Both the position numbers and the translations under genes were made by a program. From Gadus chalcogrammus (taxonomy: Eukaryota > Chordata > Actinopteri > Gadiformes > Gadidae), in NCBI RefSeq assembly GCF_026213295.1, contig NC_079413.1, positions 16,936,026 through 17,000,025 of the forward strand: 64,000 nucleotides of DNA, read 5' to 3'. The notes beneath the pieces were generated by a model. That model was not told the origin of the DNA. It searched no databases and saw only the letters and a program-made list of their open reading frames with translations. Positions 1 through 11,041 of the stretch are shown one piece after another (position 1 is the first letter of the stretch; the number at the start of each line of letters is the position of its first letter).

Positions 1-947
1 TAATGAGCGTGAGTGAATGTGGATTATTGAATGACTTAACAAACGACAAATGAACAAACAAATTAATTCCAGATTTCGTTGTTCAGCCTTGAACTGAATT
101 GGAACAATGAGGAGAAACGTGAATATCAAGGACTTTAGGCATTGAGATCTGGGTGTTTTATGTGATTATTTCCTTAAAAATAAAATAATATTATACCAAT
201 GTTATCCATGTGTTTTACCAATATCAATCTTGAATGTTTAATCTTGGTTTAATGGGAACAAATATTTATAAGAAATACTTCACAGCCAATTGGAGGTATG
301 GGATGCTATTTATAGCAAACATTTAGCAGACTTCTCCCACTATTTCTATTGGCCAATTAACAAACGGAAGAACAGGAAAGCTAAGGGGGAGAACACGCTC
401 TGCCTGAGGTGTCACAGCAGGAGCCCCCCCCCCCACTGTGCTGAGTATACAGGAGGAGAGGGGAATGCTAATTGGCTTCTCATTGAGGTGTTGGCTGTGA
501 AGCCGCTCTCCATGTATCTGTGTCTGTCTCTGAGAGGGTCAGACAGGTGACCCTTAAGGCCAAAGTCTCTCCGACTCCGTAATCCGACTCCGTAACGACG
601 GACACCCCATGAGCATTAGCAGTTCTCCGTTGGGATGTTGGATACGCAATGCAATTCGCCGCCCCATCGATCTTATATGTTCACTACTAACCATGTAAAT
701 AGTGTTTTAAATAAACTTCCAAAGCTTTTCAAATCTTATTTGGTGTTTTATTGGTTCTTAATGTGCAAAGTAAACAACATACAAAGTAAATAAATTGCAA
801 AGTAAATAATGTGCAAAGTGATTCCGTAAATTATTTTCAGGACCAATCACAGCCCTCCGTCTCCGTCCGTCTCCATTGCGTCGATGGATAGTTAAAAAAT
901 ATTGGATGCGTCGTACACCTACGGAGAGGGTCTTCGTGTCTACGGAC
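1..947. other. intergenic, no gene recognised
   Basis: AT-rich sequence with a poly-C run near 424-434 and short imperfect direct repeats containing TGCAAAGTAAA near 765-820. The only open frame (290-550) has no recognisable domain, runs through the poly-C tract and looks like chance. No RNA gene seen. Confidence 0.5.
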
Positions 948-1426
948 TGTGGCAACCCCTTTCGTCGGCGGCGGAGGTTCGGGAATTAAACAAGGAAGCA
1001 GGGTTGCGGTGCAACGGGTTTTATTACCAGCAGCTCACGAAAAGGGAAATCACACGTTAACTAAGGTTCTTCCGTAATCGGGAATAAGGATGCGGGACCT
1101 CCGGGTCCAGCCCTTCCTCGGGGTCGGCGGGGAATCAGCTCCCGACGCCTCCGGCTCACTCCTGGGGGGAAATGTTCTCTGGTTAACGTTAGGTCGACAA
1201 CACGTCTTTTCCCGGTAAGCTCTTCTTCCCCCGTCTCCCCCCGTCCCCAGCCGTTAAGGCTCTTCTCCTGTCCCCGTCCCTCAGGTGCCCCCAATGTCCT
1301 TGATTGCCTGGGCCCGCTTGAGCTCCATCTAGTGCTGGGTGGAGGGGGATGTATCTTCCTCACTACCCGTCCACGGGGAGGATGCTGAAGTGGCTGGCCC
1401 CTGGCCAACGGCGTGGGGTTGCCACA
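948..1426. repeat. solo-LTR-like element
   Basis: A 479-bp segment begins TGTGGCAACCCC and ends with the inverse, GGGGTTGCCACA. This is the TG...CA architecture with unusually long terminal inverted sequence that many Ty3/Gypsy-type LTRs show. No internal retroelement sequence is attached on either side, so it would be a solo LTR. I do not see a clear 4-5 bp target duplication (flanks CGGAC and GTAAA), which lowers confidence. Orientation is not determined. Confidence 0.35.
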
Positions 1427-1569
1427 GTAAAGTACCTTACGGATAAACCAGCGTTTTTGTGTGTGTTTGTGTGTTTTCCTGTATCTGTGCATTCTATTGT
1501 GTATGTCTCTTTGTTTGTGTCTCTGTGTGTTTGTGATTGTGTGATGTGTGTTTATGTGTGTGCACGCAC

Positions 1570-1835
<266 letters not shown>

Positions 1836-1984
1836 GGGGGGGGGGTATTCTTCCAGATCTAAACAGCTAACCTTAATGTTTTTTCCAGCTCTGATGGGAA
1901 CCTGATAACAACATGATGGTTCTGTCACATTCGGTTATTACACAGACGCAGCCGACATGGAAAGGCTGTTACCAGGCCTCCCTT

Positions 1985-2010
1985 CATCACACACAGATAA
2001 ACGCACACAA

Positions 2011-2041
<31 letters not shown>

Positions 2042-2204
2042 GAGATATAGACACACACACACAGATACACATACACAGATAAACACACACCCACAGACAC
2101 ACACACACACACTGACACACACAGATACACAGACAAAGATAAACGCACACACACAGATACAGAGACAGACAGACACACACATACACACACGAACACACAC
2201 ACAC
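1985..2204. repeat. compound (CA)n-rich microsatellite
   Basis: Degenerate CA-rich tract with interspersed AGATA and GACA units. It is directly followed by a piece of the tRNA-array spacer, which in the main array is also preceded by a short CACACA-like stretch, so the tract may have expanded from that spacer. Confidence 0.85.
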
Positions 2205-2299
2205 ATACCCCTCTCATTACACATTCCCACTACCCCATTGTAGCCTGTCACTTTGAGTTTAAACCTCCTTACGTTTTCCAAATGTTCTCCATATTTCAC
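2205..2299. repeat. orphan fragment of the tRNA-Leu array spacer
   Basis: From CCCCTCTCATTACA through CTTTGAGTTTAAACCTCC to CCAAATGTTCTCCATAT the sequence matches the spacer of the tRNA-Leu units at 26982-34753 in the same orientation. No tRNA copy follows. It is a detached remnant about 25 kb from the array. Confidence 0.75.
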
Positions 2300-3019
2300 C
2301 TTCTCTCCCTCCTCTCCTGGAGCCGTCCTCCTCTTCCTCCTTTCCCTGTTTTCCTCTCTCTGGATAATCACCGTGCCGCTCAGAAGGGGTTCCTGAATTA
2401 TTGATTCCTGGGTCGGGATTAAAAGATAGCGGAGGGTGGAGGGGCTATCGGAGCTTGTGATGGAAAATCTACATGTTGTTACGTTTTTGGTCTATCTATG
2501 AACTTACTATTTTGTGTGATGCATATATTGCCTGCCTTCTACTCTCCTTATGGGTCATCTAAAGTGTGAACCTTCTAGGGTCGTGTGATGCATTTTTATT
2601 GCCTGCCTGTTTCCTATGTTTTCGTGTGTTGTAAATCATCTGCCATGCAATCCTTTGATGTATGGGCCTGTTCCTCGAGTTCCTGGCTAGCGTCAACGAA
2701 GCAAAAGGGTTACATGGCACGGCCGCCGACCCCTCCAAATGGCATCCAGGGGAGCTTCAATTGTAAAGATAACCTTCTGGTAAACAAAGGCTTTTGGTTT
2801 ATTGGGGGACACACCCCCTCCAGAACCCAACCGAAGTGAATAAGAACTCATTGATTCGAACACTCAGTGGACTTCTCCCGAGCGTACCTTTAGAGTATGA
2901 AGTAACACGCAAAGAGAAGCTCCCATCTGAGGCCTCAGATTATTGTAATGTTTGCCTGTTATGTTGTTTGTTGATGCATGTTGTGATGTATTTTTGTTCG
3001 TACTTTTATTACAAATATA
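2300..3019. other. intergenic, no gene recognised
   Basis: No domain-bearing frame, RNA gene or repeat was recognised. The frames at 2585-2839 and 2794-3285 look fortuitous. Confidence 0.45.
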
Positions 3020-3758
3020 CAGGGCTCCAGACTAACTTTTTCCTTGGGTGCACTGGTGCGCCTAAATTTTTAATTTGTTTGAACCAGCACGTATTTATGG
3101 TGCACCCAAGTTCTGAGTTGTTGAGGGGGGGGGGGGCGGGGGGCAAGGGATCGGTTCTGTCCCGAAAAACCCTCTGTCTCCGGAGAGACGCGTGTACGAT
3201 AAGTGCGCCGAGGTCCATGGGAACACCCACAAATGGTGACGCCATTATCGGAGGAGGGGCTAGGAAGCTGCGCACGCCGATATAAGTAGCCGATCTCCGT
3301 GTAGACTCGCTGAAAAGCTGCTCCCGACCAGGTTTGGTTGCGAGCGTAAGTCACCAATGATGATACAGCGACGCTTAAAGAGATCGACTTTCATGGTACA
3401 GCTAACCCAGGCTTTCAGCTCAACATACCTCGCTAACCCTCTAATCGAGCTTCGCAGTACAGGCCCCTGGATTGGTCTTCACGGGTTTGTTTACCGGCGT
3501 TGCTATTGTTACCGGTCTTGCGTGTTCCAACGGCTTATTAGGTATCTAATAAATCGCTGTCTTATCAATACTTCATTCACTGCCTCTCCCGTGGTCATTG
3601 CAATATTATGAATAGACTGCTCTGTAAAAAAATAAAAAAATAATAATTATACCAGATCAATTTTCAGTCGCACTGGTGCGCCCAAATGAAATATTTGGTC
3701 GCACTACCCCGAATTCTAGGCGCATGTGCGCCCAAATAAGGCGCACTCTGGAGCCCTG
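3020..3758. mobile_element. non-autonomous hAT-like element (MITE)
   Basis: A 739-bp segment is bounded by inverted termini: CAGGGCTCCAGACTAA at the left and TCTGGAGCCCTG at the right. Inside, GCACTGGTGCGCC occurs near both ends and a TATAAGTAG box lies near 3282. There is no transposase frame. The termini resemble hAT-type CAGGG ends. The flanking 8 bp (CAAATATA and ATATATAT) match only loosely, so superfamily placement is inferred. Confidence 0.55.
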
Positions 3759-4480
3759 ATATATATGACCACCAATTGTCAACAGTATTGTGTGCTTTTT
3801 GCATCTAAATATCTCATCTGTCTTAGACGCAAACTCTGATAGAGAAATTGCCACGACAAGCTCCAGAGGCGGGGGGGGGGGGGAAGGCAGCGAGGCAGGA
3901 AGACCGGAGATGGAGACAAAGGAGAGGAGGCAAGGAGGGAAGGAGCAGTGAATCTAGGAGGGAAGGAAGGGAATAAATGATTTGAAGAAGGAAAGAACAA
4001 GGCAGAGATGGAGATAACCGGTGGAACAAAAATTGAAAGGAGGTAAAGTAAGTAATGAAATAAATCTATTTCCAGATGAAGGGCGTGTAATGAAAGAACT
4101 GCTCAGACACAACCTGACTGACCAGCAGTCCTTCGTCAGGACGACCATGACGACTTCAGCGCAGACGTTCCCCCAGAGGACAGCTGCTCTCCTGATTGGA
4201 GAACGCGGTGGTGCTCTATGTGAAGTCAGAGTGTGATTGGAGCCATCAGGGCAGCTACCCCAGGACACGCCCCAGAATGATGACCTCTTGACCTGGAACA
4301 GAAGTGAAGGAGAAGTTTGAAATTTGTTTTCATAATTTATTTAAGAAATAAGGTTCATTGCAAAGAAATGATATGCATGAATATAATACCATAAAGTATT
4401 CATTAAATACAGTTGCCTGTAATTAATTAATCTGTACTAATTTTTGGTAATTAATCTGTTTGGCCGTGTTCACATGTAGC
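3759..4480. other. intergenic, purine-rich tract
   Basis: A poly-G run and an AGGA-rich purine tract occupy roughly 3868-3995, followed by unremarkable AT-rich sequence. No gene recognised. Confidence 0.45.
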
Positions 4481-4481
4481 G

Positions 4482-5146
4482 TTTTTTTTAAATCTGCCAG
4501 CGATTGTTTTACATTATATTCCTATTGAGCAGAGCGTTTTCTTTCTGCCATACGGAGCGTTGAAAACAGTTCAACTTTCAGGAACAAAGCGGCCGAAGTC
4601 AGGCGTCTTTTGGCAACTGACCAATCACAAGCGGAACATTGACACTTCGTCACAAAGGAAACTCTTAACTGTCAAAACAAGAAACAATGGCGGACAAAGG
4701 CTGTGTGCACATCAAGCGTTTTTTGTAATAGGGAAAAGTTGAGGCAACCGTTTAAAAAAAAAAAAAAAAGCTTGTGGCTTTTTTTGTCCTAAAAGCGCTG
4801 AGAGCGATTTTTCTATTGCCTGGCAAAGAACCCATTCTAGACCCGACGTAACTCGCCTACTACGTATCCAGGCTAGAGCCCATTAGACATGTCGTAAATC
4901 TCGACATGTTCTGTAATTAGAACTATTAATCGCTCCACCGGCACTTTCCCGAGTGATTTTTCCACCATTGTTTCTTGGTTTGACAGTTGAGAGTTTCCTT
5001 CGTGACGAAGTATCAATGTTCCGCTTGTGATTGGTCAGTCGCCAAAAAGACACCTGACGTCGGCCGCTTTCTTCCTGAAAATGTAACTTATTTCAACCCT
5101 CTGTATGGCAGAAAAAAACACTGGGAGAGGTGTTTTAAAAAACGGC
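4482..5146. mobile_element. inverted-repeat MITE-like element
   Basis: Two arms of about 145 bp (about 4545-4690 and 4968-5115) are imperfect reverse complements. Both contain CTGACCAATCACAAGCGG or its complement, the cytosine-rich GACACTTCGTCAC segment and the sequence around the CCATTGTTTC core. Weaker pairing (CGTTTTTTTTAAA against its complement) extends outward. About 275 bp separate the arms. No coding capacity is seen, which is typical of a non-autonomous DNA transposon. Exact ends and target duplication were not resolved. Confidence 0.6.
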
Positions 5147-5168
5147 CGTCCTGACGTTATGATACTAT

Positions 5169-5369
5169 TGTGGAGTTATGTAAATGATGAGACAAGAGAC
5201 GGAGATGGGTCGAGTCAGCTTTACTCTCCACTTCAAAACAAACAAGAGTTACTCGAACATGAGTTCTAATGAAACTGCCGAGAATCGGAACTGTCGTAAA
5301 ACCGGAACTGTTTACCTTAAAGGTACAGTCCCTTGGTGAATGTCTACACAGCAGTTGTGGGTCACCACA
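5169..5369 (-). repeat. Gypsy 3' LTR
   Basis: TGTGGAGTTATG...GGTCACCACA, 201 bp. The same sequence with about five substitutions recurs at 26781-26981. On the minus strand a polypurine stretch abuts its inner edge. Confidence 0.9.
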
Positions 5370-5488
5370 CAGGCCCCCCAGAATTCACCCAAACCAACAG
5401 GTCCAGACCGAACAGGTAACCCACAGAGAACATCGGACACCCACTAGCGTTAAACAGAATATCTAGTACAGAACAGTCCCTAGAAAAA

Positions 5489-8400
5489 TCAACGCCTAGG
5501 GGGGCGGACCAGGCGGCCAGAACGGCTGCGCCTAACAGGAGAAGGGCAAGAGGCAGGAGCAGGTGTTGAGGCCGCCGCAGGGTCAGGGGTCGAGGCTGCC
5601 GCAGGCGGGCGCCCCTGCCGCGGGGGCTGAGCCAGCGGGAGCGGTTCGCCAACATCCACATGAGCAGGCTTGAGCCGGTCTATAGCCACCCGCTCAGGCC
5701 TGCCCCCCATATCCACAACAAAGTTCTTAGGCCCACCCTCCAAGACGCGGAAGGGCCCATCGTAGGGGGGCCGCAGCGGGGTACGGTGGCCATCGTGGCG
5801 GATGAAGACGTACTTGGCCGACGGTAAATCCTTGGGAACGTAGGACCGAGAGAGGCCATGGCGAGACGTCGGAACGGGAATGAAAGCGTCCGCAATGTCC
5901 CGGGACGCAGCACGATGGGAGGCAGCCGAACACGGGGCCGTGGCGTCCGGACGAAAAACTCCCCAGGGACGCGCAGGGGCTGGCCGTACACCAGCTCTGC
6001 CGACGAGGCCTGAAGATCGTCCTTGGGGGCGGAGCGAAGGCCCAGCATAACCCACGGGAGGCGCGGACGAAAAAGTCAGCCCAGTCGCCGCCCGTAAGGC
6101 TGGCCCTGAGCGCGGCCTTCATGTCCCGATGAAACCGCTCGCAAAGCCCGTTGCTCTGTGGGTTATAGACTGTGGTACGGTGGACCTTCACCCCCAGGAC
6201 CCCGGCGACCGCAGTCCAAAGCTCCGACGTGAACTGCGGCCCCCGGTCTGAGGAAATGTCTGACGGTGTGCCGAAACGGGCCACCCAAGCCATAACGAAA
6301 GCCCGGGCCACCTCAGCTGCTGTAGTGGAGGACAGGGGAACGACTTCTGGCCACCTGGTGGTCCGGTCCAACATGGTGAGGAGGTAGGTGTAACCACGGG
6401 AGGGTGAAAGCGGGCCCACCAGGTCCATATTCACGTGGTCGAAACGAGTGCCAAGGGGGCTTTGGTATGCCGAGTCACCTTCGCACGCTGGCACGCCACA
6501 CAGACAGCGGCCCAGGCCCTGACGTCCTTCCGCAGGCCCGGCCAGACGAACTTGGCCCCCACCAGCTTGGCAGAGGCCTTCACCCCCGGGAGGGAAAGGC
6601 TGTGGATCGTGTCGAAAACTTTACGCCTCCAGCCAGCAGGCACCATGGGGCGCGGTTGGCCAGTGGAGACGTCGCAGAGGAGCGCAGTGTTGGCCGTGCC
6701 AAATACCACATCCTCCATGAGGAGTGCCGTGGGGGCTGTCCTGTAGGCCTGCACCTCAGAGTCTGTAGCCTGATCCCCAGCCATAGCTGCGTAGTCAAGG
6801 CCCAAGTGGACGGAACCAATAACCACCCGAGAGAGGCAGTCGGCTACAAAATTGTCTTTGCCGGCCACATGCTGGCGCTGCTGTCGACCAGACCATGGCT
6901 CCGAAGACTTGGCCATGGCGAACGTCAACGGCTCGTGGTCAACAAAAGCCGTGAATCGACGGCCCTCCAACAGGAAGCGGAAATGACGGGTGACGAGGAA
7001 AAGAGCCAGGAGCTCCCTGTCAAAAGCGCTGTATTTCCTCTCGTTGTCGCGGAGCTTCCTGCTGAAAAAGGCCAGCAGCTGCCAGGCTCCGCCCACCCAC
7101 TGCTCACACACAGCCCCCACGGCGTAGTCAGAGGTGTCCGTAGTGAGAGCAACAGGGGTGGTCGGAGACGGGTGCGCCAGCAGAGCAGCGTTGGCCAACA
7201 CGGTTTTGGCAGCATCGAAGGCAGCCGTCATCTCTGTGGACCAATCCAACACGTCTGCAGGCTTCCTGCCCCGCAAGGCGTTGTACAAGGGTCGCATGAG
7301 CTGGGCCGCAAGAGGGAGGAAACGGTTATAGAAGTTCACCATGCCCAGGAACTCCTGCAGGGACTTCACAGTGCGCGGGCGTGGGAAACTGGCGATGGCG
7401 TCCACCCTGGCCGGGAGGGGAACCGCCCCCTGCGGGGTGACGTGGTGGCCGAGGAAGGTGATGGATGACCGGCCAAACTCGCACTTGGCCGGGTTGACAA
7501 TGAGACCATGCTCACTGAGCCGACCGAAGAGCTGCCGTAGATGCGTCAGGTGGTCGTCCGCGGACGCACTGGCAACGAGGATGTCATCCAGATAGACGAA
7601 CAGGAACGGCATGTCCCACAGCACAGAATCCATGAGGCGCTGGAACGTCTGTGCTGCACCCTTGAGGCCGAAAGGCATCCTCAGGAATTCAAAAAGTCCA
7701 AAGGGCTTGATGACCGCCGTCTTGGGGACATACTGCGGGCGGACGGGCACCTGATGCTAACCGCGTACCAGGTCCATCTTTGAAAAGACGGCGGCACCAG
7801 CCAGGTGGGCGGAGAAATCCTGAATGTGCGGTACCGGGTAACGGTCGGGGGTGGTGGGGTTATTCAAGCGATGGAAATCACCACAGGGACGCAACCGCCA
7901 TCAGCCTTGGTCACCATGTACAGGGGGGAGGCCCACGGACTGTTGGAACGGCGTACGATGCCGAGGCGCTCCATGCTGGCGAACTCCTCCCTGGCGATCG
8001 CGAGCTTGGCAGAGTCGAGGCGGCGGGCCCGTGCATAGACCGGGGGGCCAACCATGGTGATGTAGTGCTCCACACCATGCTTAGCCACAGCCGATGAAAA
8101 CGTGGGCGTGGTGATGTCAGGAAACTTAGCCAGCAGGCGTTGATACAGGTCCCCGGTGGCAAACGTGTTCGCAAGACAAAGCCCCCCCACCCCCCCACCC
8201 CCCCCCAGCGTGCAGGGGAACGAAGCAAAAGAGAGGGCGTCGATCAGGCGGCAGTTAGTAACATCCACCAGCAGCCTGTATGCGCAGAGGAAATCCGCCC
8301 CCCAGGAGTGGCGTAGACGCCTTCTCCAGCTCCGACAGTTCAAAAAGGTCCACCAGGAACGCCTTGAGCGCGTCGTACTTGCCGACAGCTGGAGGAGCCT

Positions 8401-8600
8401 CCAACCGTGCCATACACCTGGCCGTCGTCGAGGCATCTAAGGCTGCCACCACGTGGAAATACTTTGTCACGTCCTGTGTTATGCCTCTCAGCTGGAACTG
8501 GGCTTCAATGTGTTGGAACCACGGCCGTGGGTTGTTCTGCCAGAAGCCGGTAATTTGACGGCAGCATAGATAGCGCCGACGTTAGCCGCGTCGGTAGCCG
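5489..8600 (-). pseudogene. Gypsy gag-pol remnant (gag, protease, RT, RNase H, integrase)
   Basis: Read from right to left. About 8600-8255 encodes a gag-like segment with WFQHIEAQFQLRG and KYDALKAFLVDLFELS motifs. About 8250-7864 is a protease-to-RT linker reaching the RT start (WASPLYMVTKADGG). 7750-6431 encodes the RT with an intact FVYLDDILVAS active-site box, RNase H (TDTSDYAVGAV) and a zinc-binding region in which the second expected His appears replaced (HSLSLPG). 6494-5727 is the rve integrase with D (MDLVGP), D (SSDRGPQF) and E (CERFHRD). The tail to 5489 has an SH3-like or GPY/F-type segment ending in Pro-rich sequence. Breaks lie near 8250, 7800 and 6480-6050. It cannot make a full polyprotein. 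Confidence 0.88.
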
Positions 8601-8618
8601 CACTGCCAGCCGCCAGCC

Positions 8619-8624
8619 GCCAGC
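8619..8624. other. left target-site duplication of Maverick copy 1
   Basis: GCCAGC immediately precedes the terminal AGTAGTTGATC. The same hexamer follows the other terminus at 26698-26703. Six base pairs is the size known for Maverick/Polinton insertions. The duplication lies in Gypsy gag/leader sequence. Confidence 0.85.
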
Positions 8625-8758
8625 AGTAGTTGATCATACGTACTGTTTGGTACCATTCCTATCTGAACTCACTTCCGGTTTGGGAGGGGGTGGGGGTGAA
8701 GGGGGGGTCCCTATTCACAGGTACCACTTCCTGTTTATGTTTTATGAGGGGTCATAAA
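8625..8758 (+). repeat. Maverick copy 1 left terminal inverted repeat
   Basis: Starts AGTAGTTGATCATACG and pairs with the complement of 26565-26697 with only a few mismatches. The AG start is typical for Maverick ends. Confidence 0.88.
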
Positions 8759-8763
8759 CATAG

Positions 8764-8776
8764 TTTAAAAAGGGGG
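8764..8776 (+). promoter_or_regulatory. TATA-like box inside the Maverick left end
   Basis: TTTAAAAAGGGGG lies six bases inside the terminal repeat and about 70 bp before the first ATG (8838). A TATA-type A/T core followed by a G run is a common core-promoter arrangement in vertebrate DNA viruses. Inferred promoter of the leftmost gene. Confidence 0.4.
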
Positions 8777-8837
8777 CGACGGCTGCTGTAGGGTCCCCGC
8801 ATTCATCAAGTTGTCTGCAGTGTTATTTTCATTCGAC

Positions 8838-9709
8838 ATGGACTGCTCATCAGAAGAAACCCATAGATCAGATAGTCCTTTTTGGTTGTATAGGGGCCCT
8901 CGTACCCCGTCGCCATTGTCTTCCCCCGCCATGGACGACTCTGTGTCGAGCAATGAGGACATTGAAAACCAGATGCCTGACGGTATGTCCAACGCTAGTA
9001 CGCCTGTGTCTAGCTATGTCAATAGTTGTGGAGATGCGGTACTGCTTAATGCTCCACTCAAAAGAACGAGGCCTGTTTTAGGCTTGAGAGACCGGAGTGC
9101 CGGGGATTCATTCACCCACGTTGGCGAATACGGCTTGGAGTATGTAATATCATGGGTCGATGGCTGTGTTATTTTGAAAGTTAAAGATTGTGCTACAGAG
9201 TGGCGGTTGAACGTTCACGAGTGGAATTTTTTCTTGGAGAATTTATGCCCCATGCTAGACGGTGGCGAGGGTACATGGCATGGGGGACCCATGTATTCCA
9301 TTGGACCTTTCAGTATGAAACGAGGATTCATCATCGCATGGAATGGACCTTTCAGTATGAATCGAGGATTCATCGCATGGATGCAAACTATCATACGAAG
9401 AGCCCACAGGATTTCATTTTTTTCAGACGCGGTGTTGATACAGACGAGCTACCACAGTGCTATGATATGCATTGCATCGGTAGCTCTCCTCTACGCACCA
9501 GTGTTTTAGAAGCTGCTGATTATTTTGATAATGTCTTTTTCATGCAGTGGGCTGATCTGTCTGCACTACATGGAATTTTTGCAGAGATTGATTCTATGGC
9601 TAAGACGAATGAAGAACCATGGAGCACAACTGATGATGAATGCCGAATGTGCCTGTTTGAGTCGTCTGGGTTTGATGAGGGGGCACATGGTGTGTTTGAG
9701 TATGTTTAG
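8838..9709 (+). pseudogene. leftmost Maverick accessory gene, frameshifted
   Basis: The first frame opens at ATG 8838 (MDCSSEETHRSD) and carries a Ser/Asp/Glu-rich N-terminus of about 70 residues, then a globular-looking segment (GEYGLEYVISWVDGCVILKVKD). It loses its frame near 9300. A second frame then continues to 9709 with an acidic, Cys-containing C-terminus (DDECRMCLFESSGFDEG). At the break a stretch of about 40 bp is tandemly duplicated (CCTTTCAGTATGAA at 9307 and again at about 9349), which probably caused the shift. I recognise no family. Its position at the integrase-proximal end is where adintovirus-like elements carry lineage-specific accessory genes. Function unknown. Confidence 0.55.
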
Positions 9710-9839
9710 GGTTATGCTAGCATTAGAAAATGTCAGCAATGTATACGAAGGTGGAGGGTACATACTAGTAGTATTAAGGATGTTTTATTTTCCTTTTTTT
9801 TTTTAAATGTGTTTTTGATAGGCTATACATTATTTTAAT

Positions 9840-10574
9840 ATGTGGGTGTTGTGTGTGTTTTTATTTTCATATTCTAATGGTATATTTTTGATACGCTATG
9901 CAGCACAGGTCAATGATGAACATGTGCAAGGTGGGGGTGTGGCTATGGAGACTGCTGATTTAAAGGCTGTACAACCCGGACCCCACTGGCTTCACGAGTA
10001 TGCCGTCTATCTGACCGGATTGAATCTGACCTTCCTACACACCGGCGAGGACAGTGAGCTGGAGGTGGACACTGCTATGAGAGATGACGGATGGCCTGTA
10101 TCAACACAGATCCGTTTAAACCCTGCATCGCTGGCTGTTCTGCGATTTACCACGGGGCTCTGTGTGGTAGCCATCATCAGCCATCAGAAGCAAGCGGTCT
10201 GCTGGGGATGCCAGTGTGATTGCCCAAGTCAACGACGCCATTCATGCCTGCAGGGAGCGTCACATCATCACTACGAATCCCACTACCAGGACATTTGTGT
10301 TATCCTGGACAGACACCCCTTCCTGTTACTTTTAGAAACTGTTTTAAAGAAGACTACAGGGTTGACTGTGTCCCCCGGAAAAATCTATGGCGTGGTCGAA
10401 TCTTATCTATGTGATTTAATAGGCAATACCTATGATACCGAAAAACTGGATTCACTGACCGCCGAAGGAGTGTCCGATGAACATCTGCTTCTGATACATG
10501 AAGCCATACAAATGTGGCGTCCTACATTGTCATTTGGCAAACCAAAGCCTGGTGGTGGTGGGTGGCGTTTATAA
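9840..10574 (+). CDS. hypothetical Maverick accessory protein
   Basis: Open frame of 244 codons with no recognised domain. The first 20 residues are hydrophobic, but the DNA there (T-rich, then GCAGCACAG) also looks like a 3' splice site, so the real start may be a splice junction near 9908 rather than ATG 9840. Between about 10190 and 10340 another frame looks equally protein-like, so an indel may have disrupted the gene there. The C-terminus is Gly/Trp-rich. The stop overlaps the next start (TAATG at 10572-10576), suggesting the two were linked. Function unknown. Confidence 0.4.
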   Translation: MWVLCVFLFSYSNGIFLIRYAAQVNDEHVQGGGVAMETADLKAVQPGPHWLHEYAVYLTGLNLTFLHTGEDSELEVDTAMRDDGWPVSTQIRLNPASLAVLRFTTGLCVVAIISHQKQAVCWGCQCDCPSQRRHSCLQGASHHHYESHYQDICVILDRHPFLLLLETVLKKTTGLTVSPGKIYGVVESYLCDLIGNTYDTEKLDSLTAEGVSDEHLLLIHEAIQMWRPTLSFGKPKPGGGGWRL

Positions 10575-10963
10575 TGGGGGTGTTGTTTTCTTATGCCTAT
10601 GATGCGGATAGCAAGATTGTATCAGATAGACTATCCGTTTTGATGTATGCTGCCATAGAAAATGATACGTATGCCCAACATAATGCTTATATCAAATGTA
10701 CGTATAAGGGTTGGAATGATCTGGTCATGAAATTCTTGTATGATAAACCTACTGATCAAATGTTAGCTGAAGTATTTACCCATTTCCCCGATGGTGACTG
10801 TTTTACCGTCGGACATGTCATGTGTATATGTGCTTTTGTATCGGATGTCTTGAAGCTGAATAATGCCTCAAACGCCGAGGGTATTAGAACTGCTAGAATG
10901 ATGGCTTGTAAAATGGTGCAGAAAAATAAAACTTCATGTAAACTTTATCTGAGATTGTTTTGA
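10574..10963 (+). CDS. small accessory protein, possible Bcl-2-like fold
   Basis: A 129-codon frame starting MGVLFSYAYDADSK, chosen because its ATG overlaps the upstream stop. It is predicted helical. The segment FPDGDCFTVGHVMCICAFVSDVL resembles the spacing of a Bcl-2 BH1 region (acidic-Gly, variable, Gly-hydrophobic, then a hydrophobic helix), and an upstream helix holds a WNDLVMKFL motif. Bcl-2 homologues are reported among accessory genes of adintovirus-like elements, which supports the idea but does not prove it. If correct, the protein would restrain host cell death at mitochondria. It could equally be an unrelated helical protein. No Asn-Trp-Gly signature is present. Confidence 0.35.
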   Translation: MGVLFSYAYDADSKIVSDRLSVLMYAAIENDTYAQHNAYIKCTYKGWNDLVMKFLYDKPTDQMLAEVFTHFPDGDCFTVGHVMCICAFVSDVLKLNNASNAEGIRTARMMACKMVQKNKTSCKLYLRLF

Positions 10964-11041
10964 GCGGACAGACATTTTAAATAAAAGGATGGATAACTCT
11001 GAGCAGTGTTTCAGTATTCGTTTTTGTCGCAGACATACGAC

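Noticed and set aside
948..1426. Calling this a complete LTR retrotransposon
   Set aside because: No internal region, primer-binding site or second LTR is present. Kept only as a solo-LTR candidate.
6404..7468. 354-codon plus-strand frame
   Set aside because: It is the antisense of the Gypsy RT/RNase H coding region. The minus-strand frame has clear RT motifs.
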